Below, one piece after another: positions 49,988 to 57,478 of a DNA stretch of 64,000 nt. Position 1 is the stretch's first letter. Every line of letters starts with the position of its first letter. This DNA comes from Firmicutes bacterium UBA5559 (GTDB lineage: Bacteria; Bacillota; Clostridia; Peptostreptococcales; Anaerovoracaceae): NCBI GenBank assembly GCA_002425705.1, contig DIMT01000034.1, positions 1-64,000 on the forward strand, given 5' to 3'. Under the pieces are notes generated by a model, which saw nothing but the letters and a program-made list of their open reading frames with translations, did no database searches and had not been told where the DNA came from. The position numbers were made by a program, and so were the translations under genes.

Positions 49988-50017
49988 AGACCATGTGGTA
50001 TAGACCATGTGGTCTAT
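49986..50017. promoter_or_regulatory. Tandem TetR-type operator
   Basis: ATAGACCATGTGGT occurs twice end to end (49986-49999 and 50000-50013). The second copy extends to ATAGACCA-TG-TGGTCTAT (50000-50017), a perfect 18-bp palindrome; the first copy is a degenerate version. Both lie at the transcription start. Confidence 0.75.
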
Positions 50018-50040
50018 TGGTGTTTTTGGAGGATAAAAGG

Positions 50041-50940
50041 ATGAAAAAGTGGGTCGATCGGGCAGGTATTGCCCTTGGAGCACTGACAACAAAAAAATAT
50101 CGGTACTTCTCTGATAACATAGACAGCCCCAGAGTATCAGAGATTATGGAATCCCTGGATATGCAGCTGCCAGAAATAACGGGAGAAGGCTATTACCCCT
50201 TTCGGATAAACTGGAAAGAAAAAAAGTTAGAGGGTGCTTTCTTCGTAGAACAATGGCTTTCCGACAATCATCCGGTGATCCTGTACCATCACGGGGCAGC
50301 AGAGGGCTCCTATGATTTCAGCTTTAAGCGGATTTTGGCTTCTCGGAAAAAGGAAATACAAGGAAACCTGATCGCCATTCAGGCCCCGTTTAATCAGAGC
50401 AATAAAGAGTTTTTGGCAAGCATTGGAGATCTTTCCAATTATACTGGGATGCTGGCAGCCTCCGTGATGATCATGGATGGGCTGATTGAGCAGCTTCGCA
50501 AGCGTGGATGTCCTAAAATTCTGGTAACGGGTCTAAGCCTGGGCGGTTTTGTGACGAACCTGCATTTTGCTTATCGGAATACAGCAGATGAATACCGGCC
50601 GATCTTTGCCGGTGGGAAGATGTCCGATGCATTTTTGTATTCTGCATACTCCCGAATCACTTCTCCTTATGCAAAGAATCATGGGAAGGAGTTGGAAGCT
50701 ACATTGGATTTTGAGGAAGAGATGGCCAGAAAAGATCAACACAAATTGTATCCCATGCTTGGAGAGCAGGATCAAATCGTTAGGCTTGAGGTTCAGAAAA
50801 ACAGTTACCCATCGGCAGAAATTCGGGTTGTGCCTTATGGCCACGCAACTGGATCTATTCGGTTTGGCATGCTGCGAGAGTATATTTTTGAAGGATTGAA
50901 GAAGACGAGAGATTTAAAGGAGGGGGAGGGGATCCGATGA
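50041..50940 (+). CDS. Alpha/beta hydrolase
   Basis: 299 residues from the ATG at 50041 (GGAGGATAAAAGG upstream). PVILYHHGAAEGSYDFSF (about residue 78) is the oxyanion-hole His-Gly region, and VTGLSLGGFVTNLHFAY (about 161) the nucleophile elbow GLSLGG with Ser. A later LYPMLGEQDQIV supplies a likely Asp and VVPYGHATGSI the catalytic His. It is cytosolic with no signal. It overlaps the TetR gene by 4 bp and sits behind a tandem operator, so its expression is probably induced by a substrate-like compound. The actual ester or amide substrate is unknown. Confidence 0.8.
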   Translation: MKKWVDRAGIALGALTTKKYRYFSDNIDSPRVSEIMESLDMQLPEITGEGYYPFRINWKEKKLEGAFFVEQWLSDNHPVILYHHGAAEGSYDFSFKRILASRKKEIQGNLIAIQAPFNQSNKEFLASIGDLSNYTGMLAASVMIMDGLIEQLRKRGCPKILVTGLSLGGFVTNLHFAYRNTADEYRPIFAGGKMSDAFLYSAYSRITSPYAKNHGKELEATLDFEEEMARKDQHKLYPMLGEQDQIVRLEVQKNSYPSAEIRVVPYGHATGSIRFGMLREYIFEGLKKTRDLKEGEGIR

Positions 50941-51548
50941 AAAAACAAGCAATGTTGGATGCAGCAATGGATGAATTCTCCCGATATGACTTTGATCAGG
51001 CCTCTGTCAATCGGATTATCGAGGTTTCTGGAACAAGCAAAGGCACCTTCTATCACTATTTTCGGAGCAAGGAAGCATTGTATTTGGAATTGATTCGATT
51101 GGTGGCGGAAGAAAAGGTACGCTATTTGAAGGAGAACCGAATTTCGATACCGAACCAGGAGTCAGTATCTATCTGGAGCCTTCTGAAAAACCAGATGGAG
51201 CATTCCCTTTATTTTGGGCTGGAAAATCCCAAGATGGCAGCCTTTGCTGCTAAGGCTGCCAACGAACCCAATTCAAACATGAAGGAAAAGACGGAAGAAG
51301 TGATTGGGTATTCCGCTAAAGAATTTCTGATACGCCTGCTGGATGAAGAGATAGCTATGGGAAGGATTAGAGGGGATCTGCCTTTGACTTTTGTCCGGGA
51401 TATCTTTTCCTATATGATGACCCATTTTAACGATTTTCTTCACCATAGCGACGTGCCTATCCAACTGGATCATCGGGATCAAATTTTAGCGTACATCTGC
51501 AATTACCTGGACTTTATGGAAAAGGGCCTGAATCCCAGATTGGATTGA
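50937..51548 (+). CDS. TetR/AcrR-family regulator of the hydrolase operon
   Basis: 203 residues overlapping the hydrolase stop (ATGA). The N-terminal helix-turn-helix is AMLDAAMDEFSRYDFDQASVNRIIEVSGTSKGTFYHYFRSKEALYLELI (read in short pieces: FDQASVNRIIE, SKGTFYHYF). The rest is a helical ligand domain (for example SLLKNQMEHSLYFGLENPK). It most likely represses its own operon through the palindromes at 49986-50017. The ligand is unknown. Confidence 0.88.
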   Translation: MKKQAMLDAAMDEFSRYDFDQASVNRIIEVSGTSKGTFYHYFRSKEALYLELIRLVAEEKVRYLKENRISIPNQESVSIWSLLKNQMEHSLYFGLENPKMAAFAAKAANEPNSNMKEKTEEVIGYSAKEFLIRLLDEEIAMGRIRGDLPLTFVRDIFSYMMTHFNDFLHHSDVPIQLDHRDQILAYICNYLDFMEKGLNPRLD

Positions 51549-51561
51549 GCAGGGGCCCGGG

Positions 51562-52233
51562 TCAGGCCAACTTTCGGAAGTGGACCATCAGCAGGGCAAC
51601 GAAAGCCACCCAGGGTATCAGGGAAAGCAAAGAAAAAATGATGCCGATGGTTCCTGCTGAAGATGGGATGATCATAAAAAATCCGGAGGCCAATCCCCAC
51701 AGTCCTATTGATCCCTTGAATTGAGGGCTTTTCAGTAAAGAATAGGAGAAGAGGAGAAGGCATAGGGTGCTCAGCACATAATAGGTGTTGAAGGCTGTTC
51801 CGGTGTAGGCTGCCATAACCGCCTCCCCGGCGGCCAGATACAGGTGCTGGCTCTCGGCAGCAGCCTGGCTGAAATGATGGCTCAGGGTCATCATTTCAAA
51901 AGCCGGATTGGAAGGATAATAGCAAGCTACTCCGATGAGGCCAAACAACAAAGCCAGAATACAGGTGGCCGGCCTTTCCCGGAACAGAAGGCTGAAGAGG
52001 GCCACATAGATCACTGCTACAATGATGTTGTTAAAGAGATAGAGAAAGTCCAGGCTCACCAAGCCTAAAAAAGGATTTCGACTGAAAAGCTGAAAAAAAC
52101 CGGCTACTGAATCCGGTGGGGGAGCCAGCACGTAGATCAGTATCTGAAGAGGAATGATGAACAGCATCAGGAGGGACAAAATCCAGGCTACCCGATATAG
52201 GGGCTGCAGGTTTATGGTGGGGAGGTGATTCAT
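51562..52233 (-). CDS. DUF4386 membrane protein
   Basis: 223 residues with about six membrane helices on the reverse strand. Sequence features of DUF4386 include an N-terminal LYRVAWILSLLMLFIIPLQI, FLGLVSLDFLYLFNNIIVAVIYVALF (about residue 55) and TAFNTYYVLSTLCLLLFSYSLL. Function is unknown. It begins 24 bp after the stop of the TetR gene (52258-52833), so the regulator and membrane protein form one autoregulated unit. Confidence 0.8.
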   Translation of the reverse strand: MNHLPTINLQPLYRVAWILSLLMLFIIPLQILIYVLAPPPDSVAGFFQLFSRNPFLGLVSLDFLYLFNNIIVAVIYVALFSLLFRERPATCILALLFGLIGVACYYPSNPAFEMMTLSHHFSQAAAESQHLYLAAGEAVMAAYTGTAFNTYYVLSTLCLLLFSYSLLKSPQFKGSIGLWGLASGFFMIIPSSAGTIGIIFSLLSLIPWVAFVALLMVHFRKLA

Positions 52234-52257
52234 GTTGTTATCCTTTCCGGGAGAGGA

Positions 52258-52833
52258 TCAGTCCCTTTTTAGAATTTGGTTTATAATTTGGTGCAGCTCT
52301 TCCCGCCAGTCTCCATTCAATGGTTCACCAGATGAAATATGGAGCAGGATAAAGCCCTGAAGGGCATAGATGATTGTTTTGGTTACTGGCTCTATTTCGT
52401 TGGGATGAAGGATCCCTTCCTGGAGCAAACCGGCAAAGGCGTCCTGCCAGATGCTGCGGAACCGTTCTTCCAGCCTTTGCTGGCTTTCATCTCCTTCTGG
52501 CGGAACGAAGGGATAAAAATAGAAGAACCGGAAGAGGTTGGGATGCCGGAAAAAATAATCGGCGTAAACACAAAGGGATTGGGAAAACTCCTCATTAGGG
52601 ACAGTTTCAGAATCAACGGATAATTCCCCAATCATATCCTCGATTATATCCAGCCGCAAAGCCCAGAGGAAAGCGGGAAGATCCCTGAAATAGTAGTAGA
52701 GATTGGTGTAGGAATAGCCGGTGACCTGGGCCAGATATCGGACCGTGAGGGCGTCGTGGCCCTTTTCCCGAATGATATCTTTGGCGGCTTCCATGATTTC
52801 CCGGCGGGTGCGGTCTTTTTTAGTAGGTTTCAT
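52258..52833 (-). CDS. TetR/AcrR-family regulator controlling the DUF4386 gene
   Basis: 191 residues. TetR HTH: RREIMEAAKDIIREKGHDAL followed by TVRYLAQVTGYSYTNLYYYFRDLPAFLWAL (seen in short parts: AQVTGYSYTN, LYYYF). The remaining helices form the ligand domain. AGGAG precedes the ATG at 52833. Two tandem TTTAAC-N3-GTTAAA dyads lie between its promoter and start, so autorepression is strongly suggested. The ligand is unknown. Confidence 0.87.
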   Translation of the reverse strand: MKPTKKDRTRREIMEAAKDIIREKGHDALTVRYLAQVTGYSYTNLYYYFRDLPAFLWALRLDIIEDMIGELSVDSETVPNEEFSQSLCVYADYFFRHPNLFRFFYFYPFVPPEGDESQQRLEERFRSIWQDAFAGLLQEGILHPNEIEPVTKTIIYALQGFILLHISSGEPLNGDWREELHQIINQILKRD

Positions 52834-52856
52834 GCTGGGCTCCTGTCCTTTAGACG

Positions 52857-52890
52857 TTTAACAATGTTAAATAAATTTAACTACGTTAAA
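52857..52890. promoter_or_regulatory. Two tandem TTTAAC-N3-GTTAAA operators
   Basis: TTTAAC-AAT-GTTAAA (52857-52871) and TTTAAC-TAC-GTTAAA (52876-52890) are both perfect 6-bp dyads, with centres 19 bp apart, just downstream of the reverse-strand -10 box, which overlaps the second dyad. Confidence 0.75.
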
Positions 52891-52917
52891 AATACTACCC
52901 CGTGAATAAAATGTCAA
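52889..52917 (-). promoter_or_regulatory. Sigma-A promoter of the TetR-DUF4386 unit
   Basis: Reverse strand: TTGACA (52917-52912), 17-bp spacer, TATTTT (52894-52889). Confidence 0.7.
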
Positions 52918-52997
52918 GGGGTTTTCTGCTATAATGGAATAAAATATTTAATAGTTAAAAATCAAGAGGGATACTCGAGCCTAGGGGGGCGAAATTC

Positions 52998-53546
52998 ATG
53001 AAAGATTTCAACCGAAAAAATCTGCTCTTTTCTCTCTGTGGCCTCAACTGTGGCTTGTGCGCCATGAAACTGGGAGGCCATTGTCCCGGCTGCGGGGGAG
53101 GAGAAGGCAACCAGCCCTGCGCCATCGCCCGGTGCAGTCTGCAGCATGATAGCGTGGAATATTGCTTTCTCTGCCCTGAATTCCCCTGCGACCACTACCA
53201 AAGGAATCCGGACATGGATTCTTTTATCACCCACCAGCACCAACTGGAGGATATGAAAAGGGCTGGGGAGATCGGTATCGAAGCCTACACCAGGGAGCAG
53301 GAACGCAAAGTGGAAATCCTGCAGCAACTCTTGGCCGAATACAACGACGGCAAACGCAAAACCTTGTATGGATTAGCGGTCAATCTTCTCCCTTTACCGA
53401 ATTTGGAGAGGATTCTGAAGGAAGCAGCTGCCACGCCGGGTTTCCTGGAAGGAACCCTGAAAGAAAAGGCCGCCATTCTGACCGAAAGGTTCCAGCAGAC
53501 GGCAGAAGAACAAGGCATTATCCTGAAACTCAGAAAAAAGCTATAG
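52998..53546 (+). CDS. DUF3795 cysteine-rich protein
   Basis: 182 residues. The N-terminal Cys clusters LCGLNCGLCAMKLGGHCPGCGGG (positions about 13-35), PCAIARCSLQHDSVEYCFLC (about 41-60) and FPCDHY match DUF3795. The rest is a charged helical region with EREQERKVEILQQLLAEY-like coiled-coil character. Probably binds zinc or an Fe-S cluster, with no known role. It is longer than the DUF3795 protein at 6839 and lacks its C-terminal zinc ribbon. AGGGGGGC lies 7-14 bases upstream. Confidence 0.78.
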   Translation: MKDFNRKNLLFSLCGLNCGLCAMKLGGHCPGCGGGEGNQPCAIARCSLQHDSVEYCFLCPEFPCDHYQRNPDMDSFITHQHQLEDMKRAGEIGIEAYTREQERKVEILQQLLAEYNDGKRKTLYGLAVNLLPLPNLERILKEAAATPGFLEGTLKEKAAILTERFQQTAEEQGIILKLRKKL

Positions 53547-53592
53547 TGGCCATTTAGGAGAAGGGTAAGAAAGAAAGGAATTGGGTTTAATC

Positions 53593-54135
53593 ATGCAAAT
53601 TGATGAAATGAGGCTGGACAGTAGTCGAAAACAGAAAAAGGGGTTGCATTTTATCTTGGCTTCGGTGATCATATGGGCTATAGTTTTTGGAATCCTTTCT
53701 ACTTCCTTGCCCATTTTGACGAAAAATCTCTGGACCTTTTGTGCAACAACGCCACTGGTCCCCCTGGCTTTCCTTATTTCAAAACTGATTGGTGTGGATT
53801 TTCAGAACAAGGATAATCCTCTTACAAAGCTTGGATTGTTGTTTTCCTTCAATCAAATATTGTATTTACTGATTGCCATGTGGATTTATCCTACTATTCC
53901 GGATAAACTGGTCATGGTGATTGCCATTATTTTCGGTGCTCACCTATTGCCCTATGGATGGCTATACCAGTCAAAGACCTATTATGTATTTTCCGTTTTA
54001 ATACCTTTTGGGGCTTTACTGATCGGCCTTTTCCAACCGCCCCAGATACTGGCCCTGACCATGATTTTTGTAGAAATCCTTTTCTGCTTATTCTTGGTGA
54101 TGGAAATGAAATATCAGTCTAAACCGTTATCGTGA
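53593..54135 (+). CDS. Polytopic membrane protein (DUF7010-like)
   Basis: 180 residues, five to six membrane helices (ASVIIWAIVFGILST, LWTFCATTPLVPLAFLIS, LGLLFSFNQILYLLIAMWIY, LVMVIAIIFGAHLLPYGWLY, FSVLIPFGALLIGLF, ALTMIFVEILFCLFLVM). The conserved-looking GAHLLPYGWLYQSKTY loop is reminiscent of DUF7010 proteins; the call is tentative. The ATG at 53593 is chosen over an in-frame TTG at 53581 that sits on top of the ribosome site. Function unknown. Confidence 0.65.
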   Translation: MQIDEMRLDSSRKQKKGLHFILASVIIWAIVFGILSTSLPILTKNLWTFCATTPLVPLAFLISKLIGVDFQNKDNPLTKLGLLFSFNQILYLLIAMWIYPTIPDKLVMVIAIIFGAHLLPYGWLYQSKTYYVFSVLIPFGALLIGLFQPPQILALTMIFVEILFCLFLVMEMKYQSKPLS

Positions 54136-54158
54136 CCAATTAAAAAAGGAGACCAACT

Positions 54159-54482
54159 ATGACATTGTCAAAGAAAATGATCCCCTACCTGTTGATCTGT
54201 GGAATTTCATACTATCTGCTGCCCCTACTCGGCAAGGATACCGGAACCTTTATGCTGATCCTTCTGATCCTGCTGCCTCTGATTACGCTGGTCACTTCCA
54301 GTATATACGGCTTAAAAAATGGGTGGAATTTTCTATTCCCCGTATTGATCGGTTTGATCTTTCTGCCCGGTATCTTTATTTATTACAATAGCTCAGCCAT
54401 GATCTATGTTCCGGGGTATGCATTTATATCCTTGGTGGGTATGATGCTGGGCAAGGCATTCAAGAATAGTCAACATTCTTAA
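54159..54482 (+). CDS. Small hydrophobic membrane protein
   Basis: 107 residues with three or four membrane helices (MIPYLLICGISYYLLPLL, TFMLILLILLPLITLV, LFPVLIGLIFLPGIFIYY, YVPGYAFISLVGMMLG). I do not recognise a named family. AGGAG lies about 10 bases before the ATG, and the gene is 23 bp after the previous one and 21 bp before the zinc-ribbon gene, so all three are probably one transcript. Confidence 0.65.
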   Translation: MTLSKKMIPYLLICGISYYLLPLLGKDTGTFMLILLILLPLITLVTSSIYGLKNGWNFLFPVLIGLIFLPGIFIYYNSSAMIYVPGYAFISLVGMMLGKAFKNSQHS

Positions 54483-54503
54483 ACATCAAGGAGGAACGAT
54501 CAG

Positions 54504-54920
54504 ATGAAAAGCATTAAACCAGGCCGTGGACCTTCCGCAATGGGCGCCATGGGATTAGTCATTGCCGTTGTTTTCGGTATTTTCTGGACGATTACCGCAG
54601 CATCCATGGGAGCTCCGATCATGTTCCCGGTATTTGGGGTATTGTTCATTGGGATGGGAATTGTCCAAGGGTTTTACCACTACAAAAATGCAACCGGAAA
54701 GAACCGTTTTTCGACCTTTGACATAACCGACGAATCGGAAGAAAGGGACCCGCTGGAGGATTTAGTTCGAGGAAGGGATGATAATCGGCCTTTTCCTCCC
54801 TCTGCTGTAACGGAAGAAGAGGAAGGCTTCCGCTTTTGCCCCTACTGTGGAACAAAGGCAGAAGAGGATTTTCAATTCTGCAGCAAGTGCGGGAAGAAAC
54901 TGCCATCAAAGATGTCTTGA
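54504..54920 (+). CDS. Membrane protein with C-terminal zinc ribbon
   Basis: 138 residues: two membrane segments (about residues 12-32 and 36-55), an acidic linker, then a C-terminal zinc ribbon FCPYCGTKAEEDFQFCSKCGKKL with four Cys in CxxC pairs. This small architecture is common in Firmicutes and has no fixed function. AAGGAGG lies 8-14 bases before the ATG. The stop codon TGA (54918-54920) falls within the -35 hexamer of the hydrogenase promoter. Confidence 0.75.
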   Translation: MKSIKPGRGPSAMGAMGLVIAVVFGIFWTITAASMGAPIMFPVFGVLFIGMGIVQGFYHYKNATGKNRFSTFDITDESEERDPLEDLVRGRDDNRPFPPSAVTEEEEGFRFCPYCGTKAEEDFQFCSKCGKKLPSKMS

Positions 54921-54945
54921 CAACCCCTATCGATATCTGGATAAT
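54917..54945 (+). promoter_or_regulatory. Sigma-A promoter of the hydCBA operon
   Basis: TTGACA (54917-54922), 17-bp spacer, GATAAT (54940-54945). The -35 hexamer contains the stop codon of the preceding gene. A leader of about 135 nt precedes the ATG at 55088. Confidence 0.65.
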
Positions 54946-55087
54946 TAAAATATACTATGCATTTGCCGACGATGAATTGATTTCTCAACACCGTAGACAA
55001 GTGCTTTTTTTATAATCTCCGACATGGTTGAAAGAAAGCTTTACATCCGTTCCATTGCCCCCGTTATTTCAAAGGAGGAAACTATTG

Positions 55088-55597
55088 ATGAAACAAGAAT
55101 GGAATCAAGTGCTCGAAACCGACAAAGTCAAGGAGCTGGATGCCTTCATCAGCAAGATGAAGGATCAAAGAGGCGCATTGATCACGGTTCTGCATGAAGC
55201 TCAGAACATCTTTGGCTATCTGCCCAGAGAGTTACAGCGCTACATCGGCGAAAGGCTGAACATACCTTCGGCAAAGGTCAATGGGGTAGTTACCTTTTAC
55301 TCCCATTTCAGTCAGGTTCAAAAGGGAAAATACGTGATCAAGATCTGCGATGGGACGGCCTGTCATGTTAGAAAGTCGATTCCGATTCTGGAGGAGCTTC
55401 AGCGGCAGTTAAAAATCACCTCCGGTTCTAATACAACAGAGGATTTGCTGTTTACCGTTGAAACGGTTTCTTGTCTGGGGGCTTGCGGATTGGCACCGGT
55501 AATCACCGTCAATGACAAAGTATATCCCGCAATGACACCGGAAAAAACAACGGAATTGATTCAGTCCCTGAGAAAGGAGTCCGGCCATGAGGTATGA
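55088..55597 (+). CDS. hydC: [FeFe]-hydrogenase NuoE-like subunit
   Basis: 169 residues from the ATG at 55088 (AAAGGAGG upstream). It has the thioredoxin-like [2Fe-2S] fold of NuoE/HydC: helical N-terminus with ALITVLHEAQNIFGYLPRE, VVTFYSHFSQVQKGKYVIKICDGTACH (first two Cys of the C-x4-C... set) and TVETVSCLGACGLAPVITV (last two Cys). The protein passes electrons between NADH and the hydrogenase in the HydABC complex. The ATG of hydB overlaps its 3' end by 11 bp. Confidence 0.93.
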   Translation: MKQEWNQVLETDKVKELDAFISKMKDQRGALITVLHEAQNIFGYLPRELQRYIGERLNIPSAKVNGVVTFYSHFSQVQKGKYVIKICDGTACHVRKSIPILEELQRQLKITSGSNTTEDLLFTVETVSCLGACGLAPVITVNDKVYPAMTPEKTTELIQSLRKESGHEV

Positions 55598-57464
55598 TAG
55601 CAGAGAAGACCTGACCAACTGTCAGAAAAGCTTTCAGGATCAGCTGGAAGGGCAGAAGAAAAAAATCTATGTATGTGGCGGAACCGGCTGCGTTGCCAGT
55701 GGTGCCTTTGACATTTACCGAAAGTTCAAAGAGGTTCTGGCAAACAGGAAGATTCCCTGCCAGGTGGAGTTGAAAGAGGAAAGCACAGAAGAGCGGGTTG
55801 GTCTGAAGATCAGCGGCTGCCATGGATTTTGTGAGAAAGGGCCTTTGGTGGCCATGGAACCTTCTGGAATCCTTTACGTAAAGGTACAGCCGGAAGATGT
55901 GGAAGAGATCATTGAGCAATCGATCCTCCGGGATGAGGTGGTCAGCAGGCTGGTCTTTGAAAAGGATGGAATCCGGTATCCGATACAGGAGGAATTGCCC
56001 TTTTATCGCAGCCAGCAAAGGAGGATTCTTCAGTACTGCGGCCGAATCGATGCGGACTCCATGGAGGAATACATAGCCTACGGCGGCTATCAGGCATTAG
56101 AAGCCTGCCTCTTTGAGCATACTAGCGAGGATGTGATCCGGATCATCCAGGAATCCAGCCTGAGAGGACGGGGGGGCGGTGGTTTTGGTACTGGCATGAA
56201 ATGGAATTATGTAAAAAACCAAGCCGAATCGGAAAAATATGTAGTCTGTAACGGTGATGAAGGGGATCCGGGTGCCTTCATGGATCGGAGCATCATGGAA
56301 GGAGACCCTCACCGAGTCCTGGAAGGCATGATGATAGCCGGCTATGCAGTGGGAGCATCTCAGGGTTACATCTATATCCGTGCGGAGTACCCGCTGGCGG
56401 TTGCCAGGCTTCAGCGTGCCATTGAAGAGGCCAGAAAGGCCGGCATGCTGGGTGAGGGAATCATGGGGACGGACTTCAGCTTCGATATCGAGATTCGTTA
56501 CGGGGCAGGAGCCTTTGTCTGTGGCGAAGAGACCTCTCTGATCCGATCCATTGAAGGAGAACGGGGAGAACCGGTCAATAAACCGCCCTTTCCGGCAGAA
56601 AGCGGGCTGTGGGAGAAACCTACTTTAGTCAATAACGTGGAAACCTTTGCCAATGTAGCCTTGATCATCAGCAAAGGATCGGACTGGTACCGATCCTGCG
56701 GAACAGACATGAGTCCGGGAACCAAGGTCTTTGCCCTGACCGGGAATATTGAAAACACAGGTCTTATTGAAGTCCCCATGGGGACGCCCCTTCATGAAAT
56801 CATCTATTCGGTCGGCGGAGGCATTAAGGGCGGAAAGAAATTCAAAGCAGTACAGATCGGAGGACCGTCCGGGGGCTGCCTGACCGAGGAGCATCTCAAT
56901 ATGCCATTGGACTACGAAAGCCTCCGGGAAGCCGGTGCCATGATCGGCTCCGGTGGACTGGTGGTTATGGACGAAGACACCTGCATCGTCGAAGTGGCTA
57001 AGTTCTTTATGAACTTCACCCAGAATGAATCCTGTGGAAAATGTACCCCTTGCCGTATCGGTAATAAGAGGCTGTATGAGATCCTGGAAAGGATCACAGA
57101 AGGGAAGGGAACCCTGGCGGATTTGAAAAAACTCAAAGAACTCAGCGAAGCCGTCAAGGATACGGCCCTTTGCGGTTTGGGCCAGACCTCTCCCAATCCG
57201 GTTCTGAGTACGCTGGAATATTTCTACGAGGAGTACTGCGAACATGTATTGGAAAAGAAATGCCGGGCTGGCAGCTGCAGCGCCCTTCTGTCTTACTTCA
57301 TCCTGGAAGACAAGTGTACGGGATGTACCTTATGCGCCAGAAAATGTCCGGTCAGCTGCATTGAAGGAAGCCCCAAGAAGCTCCATGTCATCGATCAGGA
57401 AAAATGCATCAAGTGTGGAGCTTGCCTGGATGTTTGCCGATTTGATGCCGTCGTGAAAAAATAG
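55587..57464 (+). CDS. hydB: [FeFe]-hydrogenase NuoF-like flavoprotein subunit
   Basis: 625 residues. The N-terminus has a [2Fe-2S] domain (VCGGTGCVASGAFDIYRKF, SGCHGFCEKGPL). The NuoF core follows: SLRGRGGGGFGTGMKW (about residue 190), the FMN/NADH site, CNGDEGDPGAFMDRSIME and ESCGKCTPCRIGNKRLYEIL (about residue 481), the [4Fe-4S] Cys cluster. The C-terminal CTGCTLCARKCPVSCI and CIKCGACLDVCRFDAV form two [4Fe-4S] ferredoxin motifs. It oxidises or reduces NAD(H) and ferredoxin in the bifurcating HydABC complex. Confidence 0.94.
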   Translation: MRYDSREDLTNCQKSFQDQLEGQKKKIYVCGGTGCVASGAFDIYRKFKEVLANRKIPCQVELKEESTEERVGLKISGCHGFCEKGPLVAMEPSGILYVKVQPEDVEEIIEQSILRDEVVSRLVFEKDGIRYPIQEELPFYRSQQRRILQYCGRIDADSMEEYIAYGGYQALEACLFEHTSEDVIRIIQESSLRGRGGGGFGTGMKWNYVKNQAESEKYVVCNGDEGDPGAFMDRSIMEGDPHRVLEGMMIAGYAVGASQGYIYIRAEYPLAVARLQRAIEEARKAGMLGEGIMGTDFSFDIEIRYGAGAFVCGEETSLIRSIEGERGEPVNKPPFPAESGLWEKPTLVNNVETFANVALIISKGSDWYRSCGTDMSPGTKVFALTGNIENTGLIEVPMGTPLHEIIYSVGGGIKGGKKFKAVQIGGPSGGCLTEEHLNMPLDYESLREAGAMIGSGGLVVMDEDTCIVEVAKFFMNFTQNESCGKCTPCRIGNKRLYEILERITEGKGTLADLKKLKELSEAVKDTALCGLGQTSPNPVLSTLEYFYEEYCEHVLEKKCRAGSCSALLSYFILEDKCTGCTLCARKCPVSCIEGSPKKLHVIDQEKCIKCGACLDVCRFDAVVKK

Positions 57465-57478
57465 GGAGGGAAGAGGAA

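Noticed and set aside
54961..55016. Rex-type redox operator before hydCBA
   Set aside because: TTGA/TCAA near 54977 has only 4-bp arms and misses the TTGTTAA core.
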